A stretch of DNA of 64,000 nucleotides from Telopea speciosissima (GCF_018873765.1 NC_057924.1:2294001-2358000), one strand, 5' to 3'. Shown: positions 25,112 through 35,900, numbered from the stretch's first letter. A program made the numbers and translations. The notes: generated by a model from the letters alone, not told the origin.

Positions 25112-25250
25112 GTGTTGGGCTCCTTTGCAGCGCGACAAGGAGGGTAGTGCACATCCAATGGCCCACAGTGCTTGGGCACGCAGCCCAAACACTACGGGCC
25201 GTCCGATGATGCGCTACACTCCCTATCGCTCTGTAGAGGACCCAAATCCT
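25112..25250. mobile_element. Hairpin MITE of the GGATnnGGATCnTCT family, founder of a tandem repeat
   Basis: Left arm 'ttgggctcctttgcagcgcg' and following 'ggagggtagtgcacatccaa' are imperfectly complementary to the right arm at 25,191-25,250, which ends 'tgtagaggacccaaatcc'. The outer end read inward, GGATTTGGGTCCTCTA, matches the ends of the elements at 25.85 and 44.23 kb. Confidence 0.55.
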
Positions 25251-25574
25251 CAAAAAACTGTCCCTAAGCTGCATCAGTAAATATATGGTGTGTCAGGAGG
25301 ATTGGGTTGGGTACAAATACTACGAGCCGTCCGATGGTGCACTACACTCCCTCTCGTGCTACAGAAGACCCAAATCCTCAAAAAACTGTCCCTAAGCTGC
25401 ATCAGTAAATATATGGTGTGTCAGGAAGATTGGGTTGGGTACAAATACTTTGGGCCGTCTGATGGTGCGCTACACTCCCTATCGCGCTACAGAGGACTCA
25501 AATCCTCAAAAACCTGTCCCTACGCTGCATCAATAAATATATGGTGTGTCAGGAGGATTGGGTTGAGTACTGAA
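25191..25574. repeat. Three 128-bp tandem repeats (half MITE plus flank)
   Basis: Units start at 25191, 25319 and 25447, exactly 128 bp apart. Each holds the right arm of the 25.1-kb hairpin MITE (about 60 bp, 'gggccgtccgatgatgcgct' to 'gaggacccaaatcc') followed by about 68 bp of flank ('aaaactgtccctaagctgca' onwards). Only a few substitutions separate the copies. Confidence 0.9.
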
Positions 25575-25668
25575 CTGAAACATGATAGAGGGTAGTGATC
25601 TCAAAGACGCCGAAATAAAAGTCACAGTCACCTCCACGAGTCGATTTACCATAGCTAACTAAGAATGA

Positions 25669-25720
25669 AAAGGAGGTATTATTTATTTATTTTTTTTTTT
25701 TTGGTAAGAGAAAGGAGGTA
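25669..25720 (-). mobile_element. 32-bp poly(T) micro-insertion with 10-bp target duplication
   Basis: AAAGGAGGTA occurs at 25669-25678 and 25711-25720. The 32 bp between are a T-rich run followed by 'ggtaagag'. Read on the minus strand: CTCTTACC plus poly(A), again like the LINE tails in this window. Confidence 0.55.
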
Positions 25721-25851
25721 CTATCACTCTGAACACTTTTGCATTTCTTTGCTTTCAGATCTCCCAAACAATGATGGTGTGAGCAGTGAAGAATCTTAGT
25801 TGCACCTTTTTTTGGGAATCTCGTGGCACTATCCCATTTGGCAATCGGGTA

Positions 25852-26043
25852 GGCATCGGGGTCCTCTATTGCCGAGCTGCCCCTATTACTATGTGCGTAC
25901 CCTAGACATACCAAGGTAGTGTAAAGACCGCCCTATCCTTATCCAAGCGCCTTGCCCAAGCGGGGATAAAGCGATCTTTACCGCCTTGTTGTGTCTGAGA
26001 TGCATGGTAGTAGGGGCAGTTCGAAAGAAGAGGATCCGGATCC
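25852..26043. mobile_element. Hairpin MITE, GGATCCGGATCCTCT family
   Basis: Right end read inward is GGATCCGGATCCTCTTC; the left end reads 'ggcatcggggtcctcta'. The arms pair over about 80 bp ('ctgcccctattactatg', 'agacataccaagg', 'taaagaccgccctatcc' against their complements on the right). No coding content. Confidence 0.7.
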
Positions 26044-26885
26044 ATTTTAAGCAGTCCATGTTGCTAAAAAAATTATGTTCCTTCCCCTTTTTTGGGTATA
26101 TTATTTTAACACATGGGGTTGTTAGATTAAGTTCAAACTTAGCATAACAGGGAGAGAATCTATCTAATATGTATTTATGGGAAAAGGCAGCCACTTCAAT
26201 AGCTCTTCGAATACATAATTGATTTAATCTATACTAGTTGCAAGGTTCACTCCCTCTTATCTAGTTTAGGAATTTGAGTTGTTGAATATTCCAGACGTAC
26301 TTTTCAAAGATTTCTTAACATCGACCTTGCCATGTGGCATGATCTGATTTGGTATCTTGACAATAAATAAGGAATTGTCACTAAAACCTAAACCAAACCC
26401 TAACCTCTTGCCTTTATGTTATCTTATGAAGTTATTAGTATGAGGGATTGGTCATTCCATGTATTAGTAATGCTTAATTAAACGAATACAATACATGGTA
26501 AAGATTACTAAGAATCTATGCCTATCCTTCCATTAGATATCAGTTTCTAATAATTAATAATATGCTAGAAACATTTAAAATAACTAGTATAGATTAAAAA
26601 AAAAATTAATACATTTTTTAATTAATTGGATTTATTTGATAATATTTATCTCATTAAACATTTGATATTAAAGGTCTGAAAATAGTTGGCCCATGATATT
26701 GGAGTACAATTTCTCATTCACATGAGTTTCTATTATTTTCTCTCTCCTACTTTGAATACGCTGGTCTCATGCGAAATATTCTTTTTTCAAGACAATTATT
26801 GATGTAGCGTGTAGATTCCTCCCTCACACTAACATTGTAGAAAACCCTCTCCCTTTTTATTAGGTAGGGATATTGTTCTTTTTTT
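26044..26885. other. AT-rich intergenic stretch
   Basis: I see no gene, repeat array or clear element here. Confidence 0.4.
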
Positions 26886-27078
26886 CTTGGCGCAATGGTT
26901 AAGTGCTCACTTGCTGAACGTTTGATCACGGGTTCAAGTCCTGGAAGAGCACTTACTGAACGTTTGATCACGGGTTCAAGTCCTGGAAATAGTCTCTCTG
27001 GAAATAGGGATAAAGCTGCGTACATTTGACCTTCCCTAGACCTTGCTAAACACGGGAGTCTTGTGCACTGGATCCGGC
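26886..27078 (+). mobile_element. Au-type SINE with duplicated box-B segment
   Basis: The copy begins 'cttggcgcaatggttaagtg' and ends 'cttgtgcactggatccggc', the head and tail of the plant Au SINE (tRNA-derived). Box B 'gggttcaagtcctgg' appears twice because a 42-bp segment is duplicated ('ctgaacgtttgatcacggg' at 26914 and 26956). The middle 'aaagctgcgtacatttgacc' and 'ccttccctagaccttgctaa' are also diagnostic. An A-rich run follows. Confidence 0.85.
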
Positions 27079-27268
27079 AAAAAAAAAAAAAATACCAAAA
27101 GGGAGATGATTAAGATTTCTCACCTACTAATAGAGGTGGAATGCACATCAGTCAAGAAATTCCTCCATTTAGACGTGGGAGCAACAAAGGTAAGTGTAAT
27201 TGTGTTGATGTGTGAACATATAAATATTAGAACAAATTAACCCCTTTTACTGAAACTATATTCATTCC

Positions 27269-27709
27269 ATGGGCAACTGTATAGCTACACTCTGCCCACC
27301 ATCAGAGGACATAAGACAACTCTTCAATGGAGGAGAAGAAGATTCCATGTCCTCCTCAACTCTATTTGATGAAGGGATCACTTCTGATTCTTACCATATC
27401 TACAAGAAATTGGTGTTTCCTGATTGTAAGTTAATATCTGGAAATCTCAATTCTGTTGATCGATCCTTTACAGGACAATGTAACCCTCCAGTTTTTCAGA
27501 AAATGAATGGAGAATATAGTTGTGGTGTTCGCAGTATTAAGGTTGTGCTTACTAAGAAGCAGTTGGAGGAGTTGTTGCTATTAAGTAGCAGTGACAAGGG
27601 ACTTCTTCCCTCTGAAGAAAGGGTACTTGATCAGAGTCCTCAACTTGGAGAGCCTTATCAGAAATGGCAACCATCTTTGCCCACCATTCCAGAGTTTCTA
27701 GTTTCTTAG
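27269..27709 (+). CDS. Small MGNC-type plant protein, probably N-myristoylated
   Basis: The 146-residue protein starts MGNCIATLCPPSED, a consensus for N-myristoylation at Gly2 with nearby Cys4 and Cys9 for palmitoylation, so a plasma-membrane location is likely. The C-terminal half has VRSIKVVLTKKQLEELLLL, a motif shared with plant MGNC proteins of the DUF4228/PADRE type, followed by a Pro-rich tail. No catalytic motif or transmembrane span is visible. The frame is open from start to stop, and the start is the first ATG of the frame. The neighbours are an Au SINE 190 bp upstream and repeats downstream. The biochemical function is unknown. It could be a shortened member of the PADRE family, which responds to stress in Arabidopsis (family knowledge). 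Confidence 0.7.
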   Translation: MGNCIATLCPPSEDIRQLFNGGEEDSMSSSTLFDEGITSDSYHIYKKLVFPDCKLISGNLNSVDRSFTGQCNPPVFQKMNGEYSCGVRSIKVVLTKKQLEELLLLSSSDKGLLPSEERVLDQSPQLGEPYQKWQPSLPTIPEFLVS

Positions 27710-28528
27710 CAAATCCAATTTTCATGAACATTTGTAAATATATTAACTAGATTAATTTAGAGGTAGGTGTTTGGAGAATGGAATGTAGTTGAGGATACCT
27801 TTTCAGGTAATTGCATCATATGTATACAGTGAAAGCTCTCTTAACACACAAAGGTTTTGGTAAAATATTTATCTTCACTGAGTATATGAATCAAAATCAA
27901 GTTCACCATTTTTTGTTTTAATCCTTCTGGTGCCATGACTAGGGCTGCCCTCAAAGAACTCTGACTAGGTAACTGACCGACCTGATTTACAATTTGTAGG
28001 TCAAACTTGTTGAGCTCTCCAACTTATTATTTCATTAACAGAAATCTGCAAATTAAGCAGTTCATAGATGAAAACCCAGAAAATAAATTTTCTTAAATTG
28101 ATGACATCTCTTTTGTAACCTGTCATATAGAAACCCAGAAACTAACAAGACAGAGGGATGGTGGACTTGTAGACCTGGTTGGCTCAGGTTAGGATGGATG
28201 ACCTTGGATGAGGAAGGAATTGGACCAGGCCCATTCAAGCCCAACGTCAGTCTGGGATGAGCTCATCCCAAATCCAAGCCCATCTCACTGGGCTGGACTA
28301 GACTCGGGCTTTATGTGTATATATAACCTTACATGTCTAGCCCAAGTCCAGAAATTTTGGTATGGGCTGGACTAGGCTCGGGCTTTATGCGTTTATATAT
28401 ATCTTCCATGTGATGACGTTTTTGTTGAAACTTAAACTTTGTGGACGTATTGTCCATATCGTGTCATTCATTTGTCTGATAAGTCTCATCTCAATACTAT
28501 ATATATTCATAGGGAGGCATATAAAGAT
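27710..28528. other. Intergenic, with short direct repeat
   Basis: No gene. Near 28,290-28,400 the phrase 'gggctggacta(g)actcgggcttta' occurs twice about 75 bp apart, each followed by a TATATA run, a small local duplication. Confidence 0.4.
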
Positions 28529-28690
28529 GGATAAGGATCGTCTCCAGGGAGGCGTGTGCTCAGGGTACTGTCAGGGGGCATCCAGCGGTTGAGCTGTGCC
28601 GCATACATCTCGGCACATGTCTAGGGATGTGTGCGGCACAACTCAACGGCTGGCAGCACCCTGGGCGTGTTGGGCTCACTGGAGACGAGC
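28529..28690. mobile_element. Hairpin MITE, GGATnnGGATCnTCT family
   Basis: Left end GGATAAGGATCGTCTCCAGG; right end read inward AGCTCGTCTCCAGTGAGCC. The arms pair strongly in the centre: 'gagctgtgccgcatacatc' against 'gatgtgtgcggcacaactc', with a loop of about 16 bp. Confidence 0.7.
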
Positions 28691-29994
28691 TAAATTCTTA
28701 TAGGATATAAAAATTGGTTGAAGTTATTCTTATGCGTTCCTTAACCAGGCTGAAAGAAATGCAAAAAAGATGGGAGAGATGTAAAACAAAGAAAACCAAA
28801 CCAAGATCATAGAATATATTCATATACAAACCACTCTATAGGATCCTTAGCCCATTCCTGATCCATCTGGCAAATATCAATTAATAATTAAGGACTACAA
28901 CATAGCCCAAAAGGAGGAAAGAACATATGCGTTTCTTAATCTTTAATCCATACTTGACATTGAGGCTTGGAAAGAGAATGCTAAAGAGGAAAAGGGCAAA
29001 ATACAATTCCAAATATTAAAATTGCCGGTTCTTAGTTAGGCTAAGTAAAGCATTATTCCAAATTCCAAATACCTTTTAGTCTCACCTCCTATTAATTAAT
29101 TAGTTAATTAAAAAATATTTCTTTTTTAACCGATTAGTAAATATGATACCATTACCAGATGATCCCCACTTAGGGACACTAAGCCTACAAGTCAGATGAA
29201 AGGGGGATAAAAGTATAAAACTCATCGACTTTTCATATAATGACAACTATGCCCTTTGTCCCTCCATGTTAATTGTTAACTTCTCAACGGGATTAGGGTT
29301 TTGAGTTTAAACCAAGTTTTTTTCCACCCACAATGAAGAGAGAATTTTTTAATTCACTATAGCTGACTTTAATGACGAGTCTCATCGTTCGAAGAATCAA
29401 ACCACAAGTCGTATGGGGATGAGCTTCTAGCTCTGTGGCCTGGTTCCACCCAGTGGGACCGGTGTAAGTCTAGGGAATTGAGGGTTCGACTCCAAACCTC
29501 AGCCTTCTTGACATATAGTATTATTAATAGGTAGGTATAATAAGTGTGACCTTGTGCCCCCTTGTTGGCCCCTCTTTGGCTCCAAGGTGGGCCTAGCATA
29601 AAAAAAACCATAATCGTATAATAGTTGATGAAGAGATTCTCTTTTCATTCATCCTGGGTGACAAAAAATTTGATAGTATGCAACTTATTTTTTAAGAATC
29701 GGTCATATTGGTTGATTCGTATTGTTATCAACCATGATTGATATGGATTAGCCGATATGATGCGGATATGGGTTTTTGTTTTTTGGGAAAAAGAACACTA
29801 TTTGTTTGTGTGGTTCATCCGCCCAAATACAGTAGTGTGCAAACTTACCGCCTCACCTTCACTGAAATCTTGAATCCCATCCATGTTGATATTCTTGCGG
29901 GTGCTCTCATTGTTTTGTAATATTTTTTTTGGAGAAATTTTCTCTAAAGGGGAAGGGAGGGGGTTTAGAGAAGGGAGGGGGGGGGGGGAGAGAG
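28691..29994. other. Intergenic stretch
   Basis: No gene supported. A phrase 'gggaaaaagaacac' near 29,787 resembles the end of the 48.1-kb MITE but no matching right end was found. Near 29,700-29,760 there is GATAT/CGATAT simple sequence. Confidence 0.4.
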
Positions 29995-30124
29995 AATTAT
30001 CTCCTCCATTTCCCTGCCCGGCCCAATTCCCAGTGCCTCTAATAAGGGGGTGGTCACTATGCCCCCCCCCCTAATAGGGGCACTGGGGGACTGGGCCAGG
30101 CAGGGAATTGAAGGGGATAAAAAT
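29995..30124. mobile_element. Hairpin MITE, TTATCCCCTTCAATTCCCTG family (A)
   Basis: The left arm 'aattatctcctccatttccc' with 'tgcccggcccaattccc' is complementary to the right arm 'gggccaggcagggaattgaa' plus 'ggggataaaaatt'. The centre is 'agtgcctctaataaggggg' facing 'ccctaataggggcact'. Related copies are B at 31.57, C at 32.97 and D at 52.62 kb. Confidence 0.7.
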
Positions 30125-30707
30125 TCCATTGGGGGGGGTGTAAATGACTGCCCGCCCCCATGAAATGTGGCAATCATCGCCTTGTTGATGCCGCTCTGCA
30201 CTCTCCCAATGACCTAGCGAACGTGCAAGGGCCACGTTCTCCCACAGAGAACTCCTGTTTTTTTTTATATTTTTAAATCTCGTGGATCTAGGTAATTTAA
30301 GATGATGTTTTGATTTGAAATTGCACGAATATAACCCAGTATGGTCCTTTGAAGCAAAAGAGAAATGTGGAAAAGAGAGGTAGAATCCGAGGTTAGTTTG
30401 GGTAAAACACAATAGCAAGTCACATGTTGAAGAGATTAAACTGAATTGTTTTAAAACGAGGGGATCAAAAGGAAAGCGAATTAGTGGAATATAATTGTAC
30501 AGTACTGAAAGTCTGAAACCTGTGAAGAATTCCATAAACAAACATTTTCCAGCAGAGAATCTTTGCAGAGGAGATAAACTCCAATACTCTCTCTCTCTCT
30601 CTCTGTTTTGAGTATTTGGCTTTGGGGTACGATACAAAATTAGAGAAGGCAGCAAGGCTTAGCAGGGCTAGGAGAACCCATCTAGAGAGTGCTTGGTCGA
30701 TCAGGGC

Positions 30708-31001
30708 ATGGCGATCCCAGAAAAGCTTCTGAAATTCAAGTATCACCTCATCTTTGGAAGTATTGTCTCAGTTTTGCTCCTTTCGCTGGTCCTGTTGGCG
30801 CCCAGGTTCTTTGACCTGCTTGCCTACTTTTGGCCACTCTTTCTCTCTACAGCCATGTTTCTGGCCACCGCCGTCCTCTTTAGTCGGGTATCTCCAACGG
30901 AAACTGAAGCTTCAGTGGAGAAAGCTGGAGAAGGGATCTTAGATTTCGTTGCAGGGCAACCGGGTCAGGTGGAGGAAGAAGAGCCCTCGAAATCTGAGTG
31001 A
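30708..31001 (+). CDS. Small two-span membrane protein (97 aa)
   Basis: The frame starts MAIPEKLLKFKYH at the first ATG after a CT-rich leader (CTCTCTCT at about 30,587-30,604) and ends EEEEPSKSE. Two hydrophobic stretches, about residues 14-35 (IFGSIVSVLLLSLVLLAP) and 39-60 (YFWPLFLSTAMFLATAVLF), predict a helical hairpin membrane protein with an acidic C-terminal tail. There is no signal-peptide cleavage site that I can see and no catalytic motif. The leader composition, good codon flow and a clean stop argue for a real gene. I do not recognise a named family. It may be one of the small uncharacterised transmembrane proteins widespread in angiosperms. Confidence 0.6.
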   Translation: MAIPEKLLKFKYHLIFGSIVSVLLLSLVLLAPRFFDLLAYFWPLFLSTAMFLATAVLFSRVSPTETEASVEKAGEGILDFVAGQPGQVEEEEPSKSE

Positions 31002-31119
31002 TGGTTATAAATGGGTTTACAAATCTCCAGTTTCAGATGAGTAGATACATACCTACCCTGTTTCTCTTTCTGTTGTCTCGAATCGTATTCTGAGAATTTT
31101 TTTTTCCTTTTTTTTTTTG

Positions 31120-31150
31120 GGGGGGGGGTGGTGGTGGTGGTGGTGGTGTT
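31120..31150. repeat. GGT trinucleotide microsatellite
   Basis: A G-run followed by about eight GGT/GTG units (31,119-31,149), in the probable 3' UTR of the two-span membrane protein gene. Confidence 0.7.
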
Positions 31151-31568
31151 GTCTGAGAATTCTAGGGAACTGAAAGGACATGAGATGTAAATTTGGGGAA
31201 GAAAAATAATTCTCAGATTATGTTAATGGCAGCTCACTCCCAATTCCCTAACCTCTCTTTCTGTTTTTTCTTTTTTTTTTTGGGAATTATTTTGAATTCG
31301 TCAATCTCATTTGATGTTGATGTGAACGTGGATTTAGTTCATGGTGTCTGTCACCGTATTTTGATATCGATACACATCCATCGTATGACTATTTCGGCTG
31401 TTCCGTATTGTTGAGGTATTGATATTGATCACAATTGATATCAAAATGAATCAAACTATACATCTGATCCAATACCAATTCCTAAAACCTTGGATGTGAG
31501 TATGACTCATTTATCATCGGTGAAAATTTTCCTTCTTTTATGTAAAAAGTATCCAAGGGTGCGATAGG

Positions 31569-31753
31569 ACTTTTATCCCCTAAGGTTTGCTGACTGGTAC
31601 GGCTGTGTGGTTCCTCTCATAGGGGTGAGGGTGAAATGACCATTCCACCCTTTGATCGAACACACTGTCCGAGGTGAAGTCCACCCTTTTTTATTAGAGG
31701 CATTAGAAAACCGTACCGGGGAGGGGAACCTCAGTCCTCAGGTGATAAAAATT
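31569..31753. mobile_element. Hairpin MITE, TTATCCCC family (B)
   Basis: Left arm 'ttttatcccctaaggtttgc' with 'tgtgtggttcctctcat'; right arm 'ggggaacctcagtcctcagg' followed by 'tgataaaaatt'. The centre 'gggtgaaatgaccattccac' is the shared core. It is the same family as C at 32.97 kb but in the opposite orientation. Confidence 0.7.
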
Positions 31754-32724
31754 CAGGTGCGATATACACATCTAAGGAATGGAATATGAGGAATTCGAAA
31801 AAGGAAGAGTTCTTCTTCATCGATAGTGAAAGAGGAATCCTCTCATCTCTCATCATTTTGATCGGTCCATTGGACTAGGAAGGGGTATATTGGATCTTGT
31901 AGAATATAAGAGAGTTTATGATGATACAAGAATCCAATTAAAATGCCAAATCACAGATTGGTGAAGGATTCTTGGTTTGGGCGAATAATGATTTTCCATG
32001 TAAGCTCAAATATCCAATACATGCCCAGGTTATGGTTATTAGAGAGAGGGAGCACAAGTAAAGCTATAATTCATTTTCAAAAAGTTTTTCGTCACCTACG
32101 GAAAAGAACACGGAACAATGACAATGGAAAAGAGATCCTCCTTCACCAAGGATAAAGGAGAACTGATTCGTTCAATTACCCATTTCTCCCCCCAACCCAT
32201 CTTTTGAAACATTCGCCCCCTCTGTTTAGAGGGGTCTTAGGTGGGATGGGAGAATTGGAATAAGAAAATGCTGATGTGGCATTCAAAATTTCATCCCAAT
32301 CTAGTTTGGTTAATTTGGATGGTGAACTTACAAAAGTTCAAGGGACATCATTAATTGCTTTGTCTGTATATGACATTTCAAAATCCCACGTTTTTGCTAT
32401 CTAAATTGGTGGGACTTTGATTACTGTTCATGACAAAAATTGAAATAATTCACTTTCCCTTTGGGTTCATAAATACCCTCTTAGGTTTTAATATTTTCTA
32501 AAATATCCTTTAAGATCTCATTTCCTTGGCTACCAGTCTTTTCATGAAAAAATAACTTTAACTCAGCATTTCGTTCGTGTTCATGGGAAAAATGTAGTAG
32601 CAAAATTTTCTAAAGTACCATACATGTGTAGCAGGAAAATTCCGTCCATGTTCATGGGAAAAGTAACTTTACCTCAACATTTCTATCCCAACAAAACCCC
32701 ACTTCCCAACAATCTCACCACATC
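31754..32724. other. Intergenic stretch between hairpin elements
   Basis: No gene. A duplicated phrase 'gttcatgggaaaa' occurs near 32,578 and 32,649 within a poorly conserved local repeat. Confidence 0.4.
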
Positions 32725-32942
32725 TTCGGAAAATAATCCTCTTCAATTCCCTAAAAGTGTGCAGTGCGACAATGTTAGGTGGAGATGTTGACACTTAGCA
32801 GTTCAAACATCCAACAGTCTGAGCTCATTGTCTTCTGTTTTTTTTTTTGGGACCGTTGGATGTTTGAGCTACTATGTATCGACATCTCCATCTAACACTA
32901 CCGCACTGCACAGCTTTTTAGGAATTGAAGAGGATTAAAATG
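32725..32942. mobile_element. Near-perfect hairpin MITE with AATCCTCTTCAATTCC ends
   Basis: Left arm 'aatcctcttcaattccctaa' onward pairs with right arm 'ttaggaattgaagaggatt'. The arms continue inward: 'gtgtgcagtgcgacaatgtt' against 'aacactaccgcactgcacag', and 'caaacatccaac' against 'gttggatgtttg'. The loop holds a poly(T) run. A possible 5-bp duplication AAAAT flanks it. Confidence 0.8.
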
Positions 32943-32968
32943 CCCCCCACCTTCCCCTCTAAACATGA

Positions 32969-33145
32969 ATTTTTACCACTTGCGGTTCCCTTGCCCGGAA
33001 CGGTTCCCTAGTGCCTCTAATAAAAGGGGGGTGGATCCCACCTGGACAGTGTATTTGGTCAAGGGGTGAAATGGTCATTTCAGTCCTCCCATATGAGAGG
33101 AACCGCACAACCGTACAGATCAGTGAACCTCAGGGGATAAAGGTC
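32969..33145. mobile_element. Hairpin MITE, TTATCCCC family (C)
   Basis: Left 'ttttaccacttgcggttccc' and 'agtgcctctaataaaaggg', right 'gagaggaaccgcacaaccgt' ending 'cctcaggggataaagg'. The core 'ggggtgaaatggtcatttca' lies at 33,063-33,082. Inverted relative to B. Confidence 0.7.
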
Positions 33146-33267
33146 CCTCTAAACATACATCGATACTCAGATCACAAACTGAAGGAGAGAGATGGGCAGA
33201 GGAAGCGCTCCTGCACAGAGATTAATCTTCCTATTTTTAGTTTGGGGTTAAAGGTAACACTCATGGA

Positions 33268-33475
33268 ATCATTATCCTCTCTTGTTACAGTACGGTGTTG
33301 TAATGCATCGTGCGGCACTGCAAAGGCCATGTGACACAACAGGCCCCACATGGTGCACATGGCCTCTGTAATCATCGTACTCATGGAACAGTAGACCCCA
33401 CATGGTGCATATGGCCTCTGTAATCGTCGCACAATGTATTACAGCACCGCACTATAACAGGAGAAGATAAAAATT
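33268..33475. mobile_element. Hairpin MITE with a duplicated right-arm segment
   Basis: Left arm 'attatcctctcttgttacag' plus 'tgttgtaatgcatcgtgcgg'; right arm 'cacaatgtattacagcaccg' ending 'gagaagataaaaa'. Inside, a 52-bp unit is repeated ('ccccacatggtgcacatggcc' type at 33,344 and 33,396). Confidence 0.65.
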
Positions 33476-34299
33476 CAACACTCGCGAGTCATGATAGGAC
33501 GTTACATTAGTCCTTGCGTGTCGCTTATGTGGATGGGAATCTATGACGTGAGAGAGAAAGAGAGTGTTCAAATGTTCAATGATTTCTTCCTTCATAAAAG
33601 TTTACATGGACCCATCACCGACATTAATTGTTAGTCAGTACTCTATGATGATATTCTTACCGGAAAAAACAAAGGTGCTCCATAATGATATTACTCAATA
33701 ACTATGATGGTGATCATTATATCATAAACTTGATGTGGCTAATGGGAGCATGGTTTCGAATATCGATATCAATGGACCTTACCGGTATTGACCTCGGTTT
33801 CTAATGTAGAGAAGATCTCTGAAAGATTTCTGGATCGGTTGCTTCAGTAGAAATCCATTCAATCAGGTCGAAAGTACTAATTTAATTTTGATAGTATAAA
33901 TTTTTTTTTCTTTTGATAAATCAGTGCAATTTCAAGAGTCATAGTTTTTTAACTTGGATGGAATTATGGGAATCATAATACTTTTTAAAAAACGTTAGCC
34001 AATGCTCTACAGGCTGTCCAATAATTTATAAATTGGATCCAAATTTTTTGGGTCAAGTTCCACCATTTAAAGGGTCTATCGGGCATCTGAGGTTTTACGT
34101 ACGATTTAGAAATCTTAGTTATTTTTATTATATTAGTTCTTTACTTCTTGTTTTATTAAGGTTTCGGTTTCCTTTGTAATCTCCTCAGTACTCTCCTCAG
34201 AAATCTGACTATTCATCCCTCTCAAAGTTCTCATGGATCACATCCATTCCTTTCTCTCTATTCTGAGACTGAATCAGACACATCAGACCCAACACCTCT
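33476..34299. other. Intergenic stretch
   Basis: No gene or bounded element seen. Near 33,750-33,850 there is degenerate 'tatcgatatcaatgg' text of the dispersed GATC/TATCG-rich type. Confidence 0.4.
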
Positions 34300-35900
34300 C
34301 TTTGCAACACAGGAAACTCATAGTGGAATCCAGATCAGTTACCCACATGGGACGGGTGGGGACAGATCTGACCCCCCATGGGGTATGGGTCCCACACCCC
34401 CATGGAGGGTTCAGATCTATCCCCACCCGTCTCCATGTGTGTAGCAGATCTGAACTCCTCAGAGTGAGCATATTCAACAAAGGTTGGGTGAATATGATCT
34501 GGGGGTCTGTGAAAAAGGATGGTGACAAAAGTGTCATCATTAGAGAGGGTAGATAGTATATTAATCCACTGGGGGATAGGAGCAAATAAAGTAAGAAGTT
34601 TAGCAAAATAAGGAGATACCTGAAGACCAGGGTAGTCTCTATGGCCAGGGGGAAGTAGACTACCATTATACCTTACTAGGTAGTGATGAATGATAGAAAT
34701 AGGAAGGCACAATGCTATGTGGTGAACAATAAGGAGGTGTCAAAAGAAGACATAGAATTCTTTTTCAAAGAGATAAAACTGGTTGATGGTGGAGAGGGTG
34801 AGGGATGGATAAGAAGGGTGACATACCATCCATTTGTATCGCATGCCATATTGGTATACTAAGAGAGGGAGGAGATCCTGGTAGGTTTGTCTACTGTATT
34901 CAATCATGGTGAGATCAGAAATGTCGTTGTAAACTTCTGGGGGAAGTGCAGTAGGTAGGAAGGGAGCTAGATCGAGTTCTGGATCTTCATCATCAGGGGG
35001 AAAAGAGGAGGATGAAGATGCTCCAGGAGTGAGAGGCATGCAGAGGGGAATGACAGGGATAATGGAATGGATTGATTTTTTGGGTCGAGATAGGAAATAT
35101 GCTAGCACATTATCTTTTCCTTTGATATGTTTGACTTTAAATGACCATTTGGAAAATCAATCTGCCCATCTAAGAAGTTGTGGTTCTGGAAGAATCTTCT
35201 GTTTGAACTGAAGCATTTGGGAGAATGATGACATGTCCATTTCCACTTGGAAGGTGTGACCAATAAGGTAAAACTGAAACTTTTCGATGCCTCTTCGGAC
35301 TGCAAGAATTTCTTTGAATGTGGAGTGGTAGTGCTGTTCAGAAGGTTTGAATTGGGCACTCACAAACATGTCGCTGTCCATGTATTTCTTCAAGTAGGAC
35401 TGCCGCCCAATGTGTATCACTGGCAATAGTTTGGAGAATTCGAATACCTGTTGATGGGTTCTAAAGAGGATGAAGCTTTTGAGCAATAGCTTTGAGATGT
35501 TTGACTGCTGCTGTATGTTGTGATGACCATGTTGGAGGGTTCTTCTTGAGGAGGGCATTCAGAGGGCCTGTATACTAAGTTTGATTGGGGATGAATTCAA
35601 TCATGTCATTTATGATCCCAAGGAATTGCTGAAGTTTTTTTTTTTGGGAATTGGAGATCTTTAATGTGGGGGGGGTAGGGGATGGGGATAGGCCCCAAGA
35701 TAGTTTAAACTCATGACCTCTTATTAAAGGAGTTGGTCTTTTGCCAATTGAGCTGACCCACTGGGACAAGTATCTTGAAGTTTATAAATGAAATTGTTTA
35801 TGAACAAAATTGTTTTGTTTGCTCTTCTTTTCCATTGGAATTTACTTTGAGGATTCAAGGGTCGTGAGGTCTAGAATGAGATCTAGCCTCCATACTTCGT
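34300..35900 (-). mobile_element. Fossil endogenous pararetrovirus fragment (Caulimoviridae)
   Basis: On the minus strand the fragment holds the end of a reverse transcriptase (a QQFLGIIN-type motif near 35,600), an RNase H domain (35,100-35,480, with motifs of the 'HYHSTFKEILAVRRGIEKFQ' and 'LLRWADW' kind) and a downstream polypeptide region to about 34,300. This order and the wording of the RNase H fit Caulimoviridae, perhaps the florendovirus/petuvirus side, rather than an LTR retrotransposon. It is a partial, old and broken copy with several interruptions, and one of them is a SINE inserted near its right part. Confidence 0.7.
35638..35775 (-). mobile_element. tRNA-derived SINE, copy 1 (inserted in the pararetrovirus fossil)
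   Basis: On the minus strand it reads 'gggtcagctcaattggcaaa' (box A) and 'ggtcatgagtttaaacta' (box B), then 'cttggggcctatccccatcc', a C-run and a poly(A) end. A perfect 8-bp duplication TGAAGTTT flanks it at 35630-35637 and 35776-35783. A sister copy is at 54.22 kb. Confidence 0.8.

Noticed and set aside
25191-25574. CRISPR-like array
   Set aside because: The 128-bp units are contiguous, without spacers, in a plant nuclear genome; they are tandem repeats derived from a MITE.
30071-30655. 194-codon minus frame over the 30-kb region
   Set aside because: It runs through a hairpin MITE and the leader of the 97-aa membrane protein gene; the composition is not coding-like.
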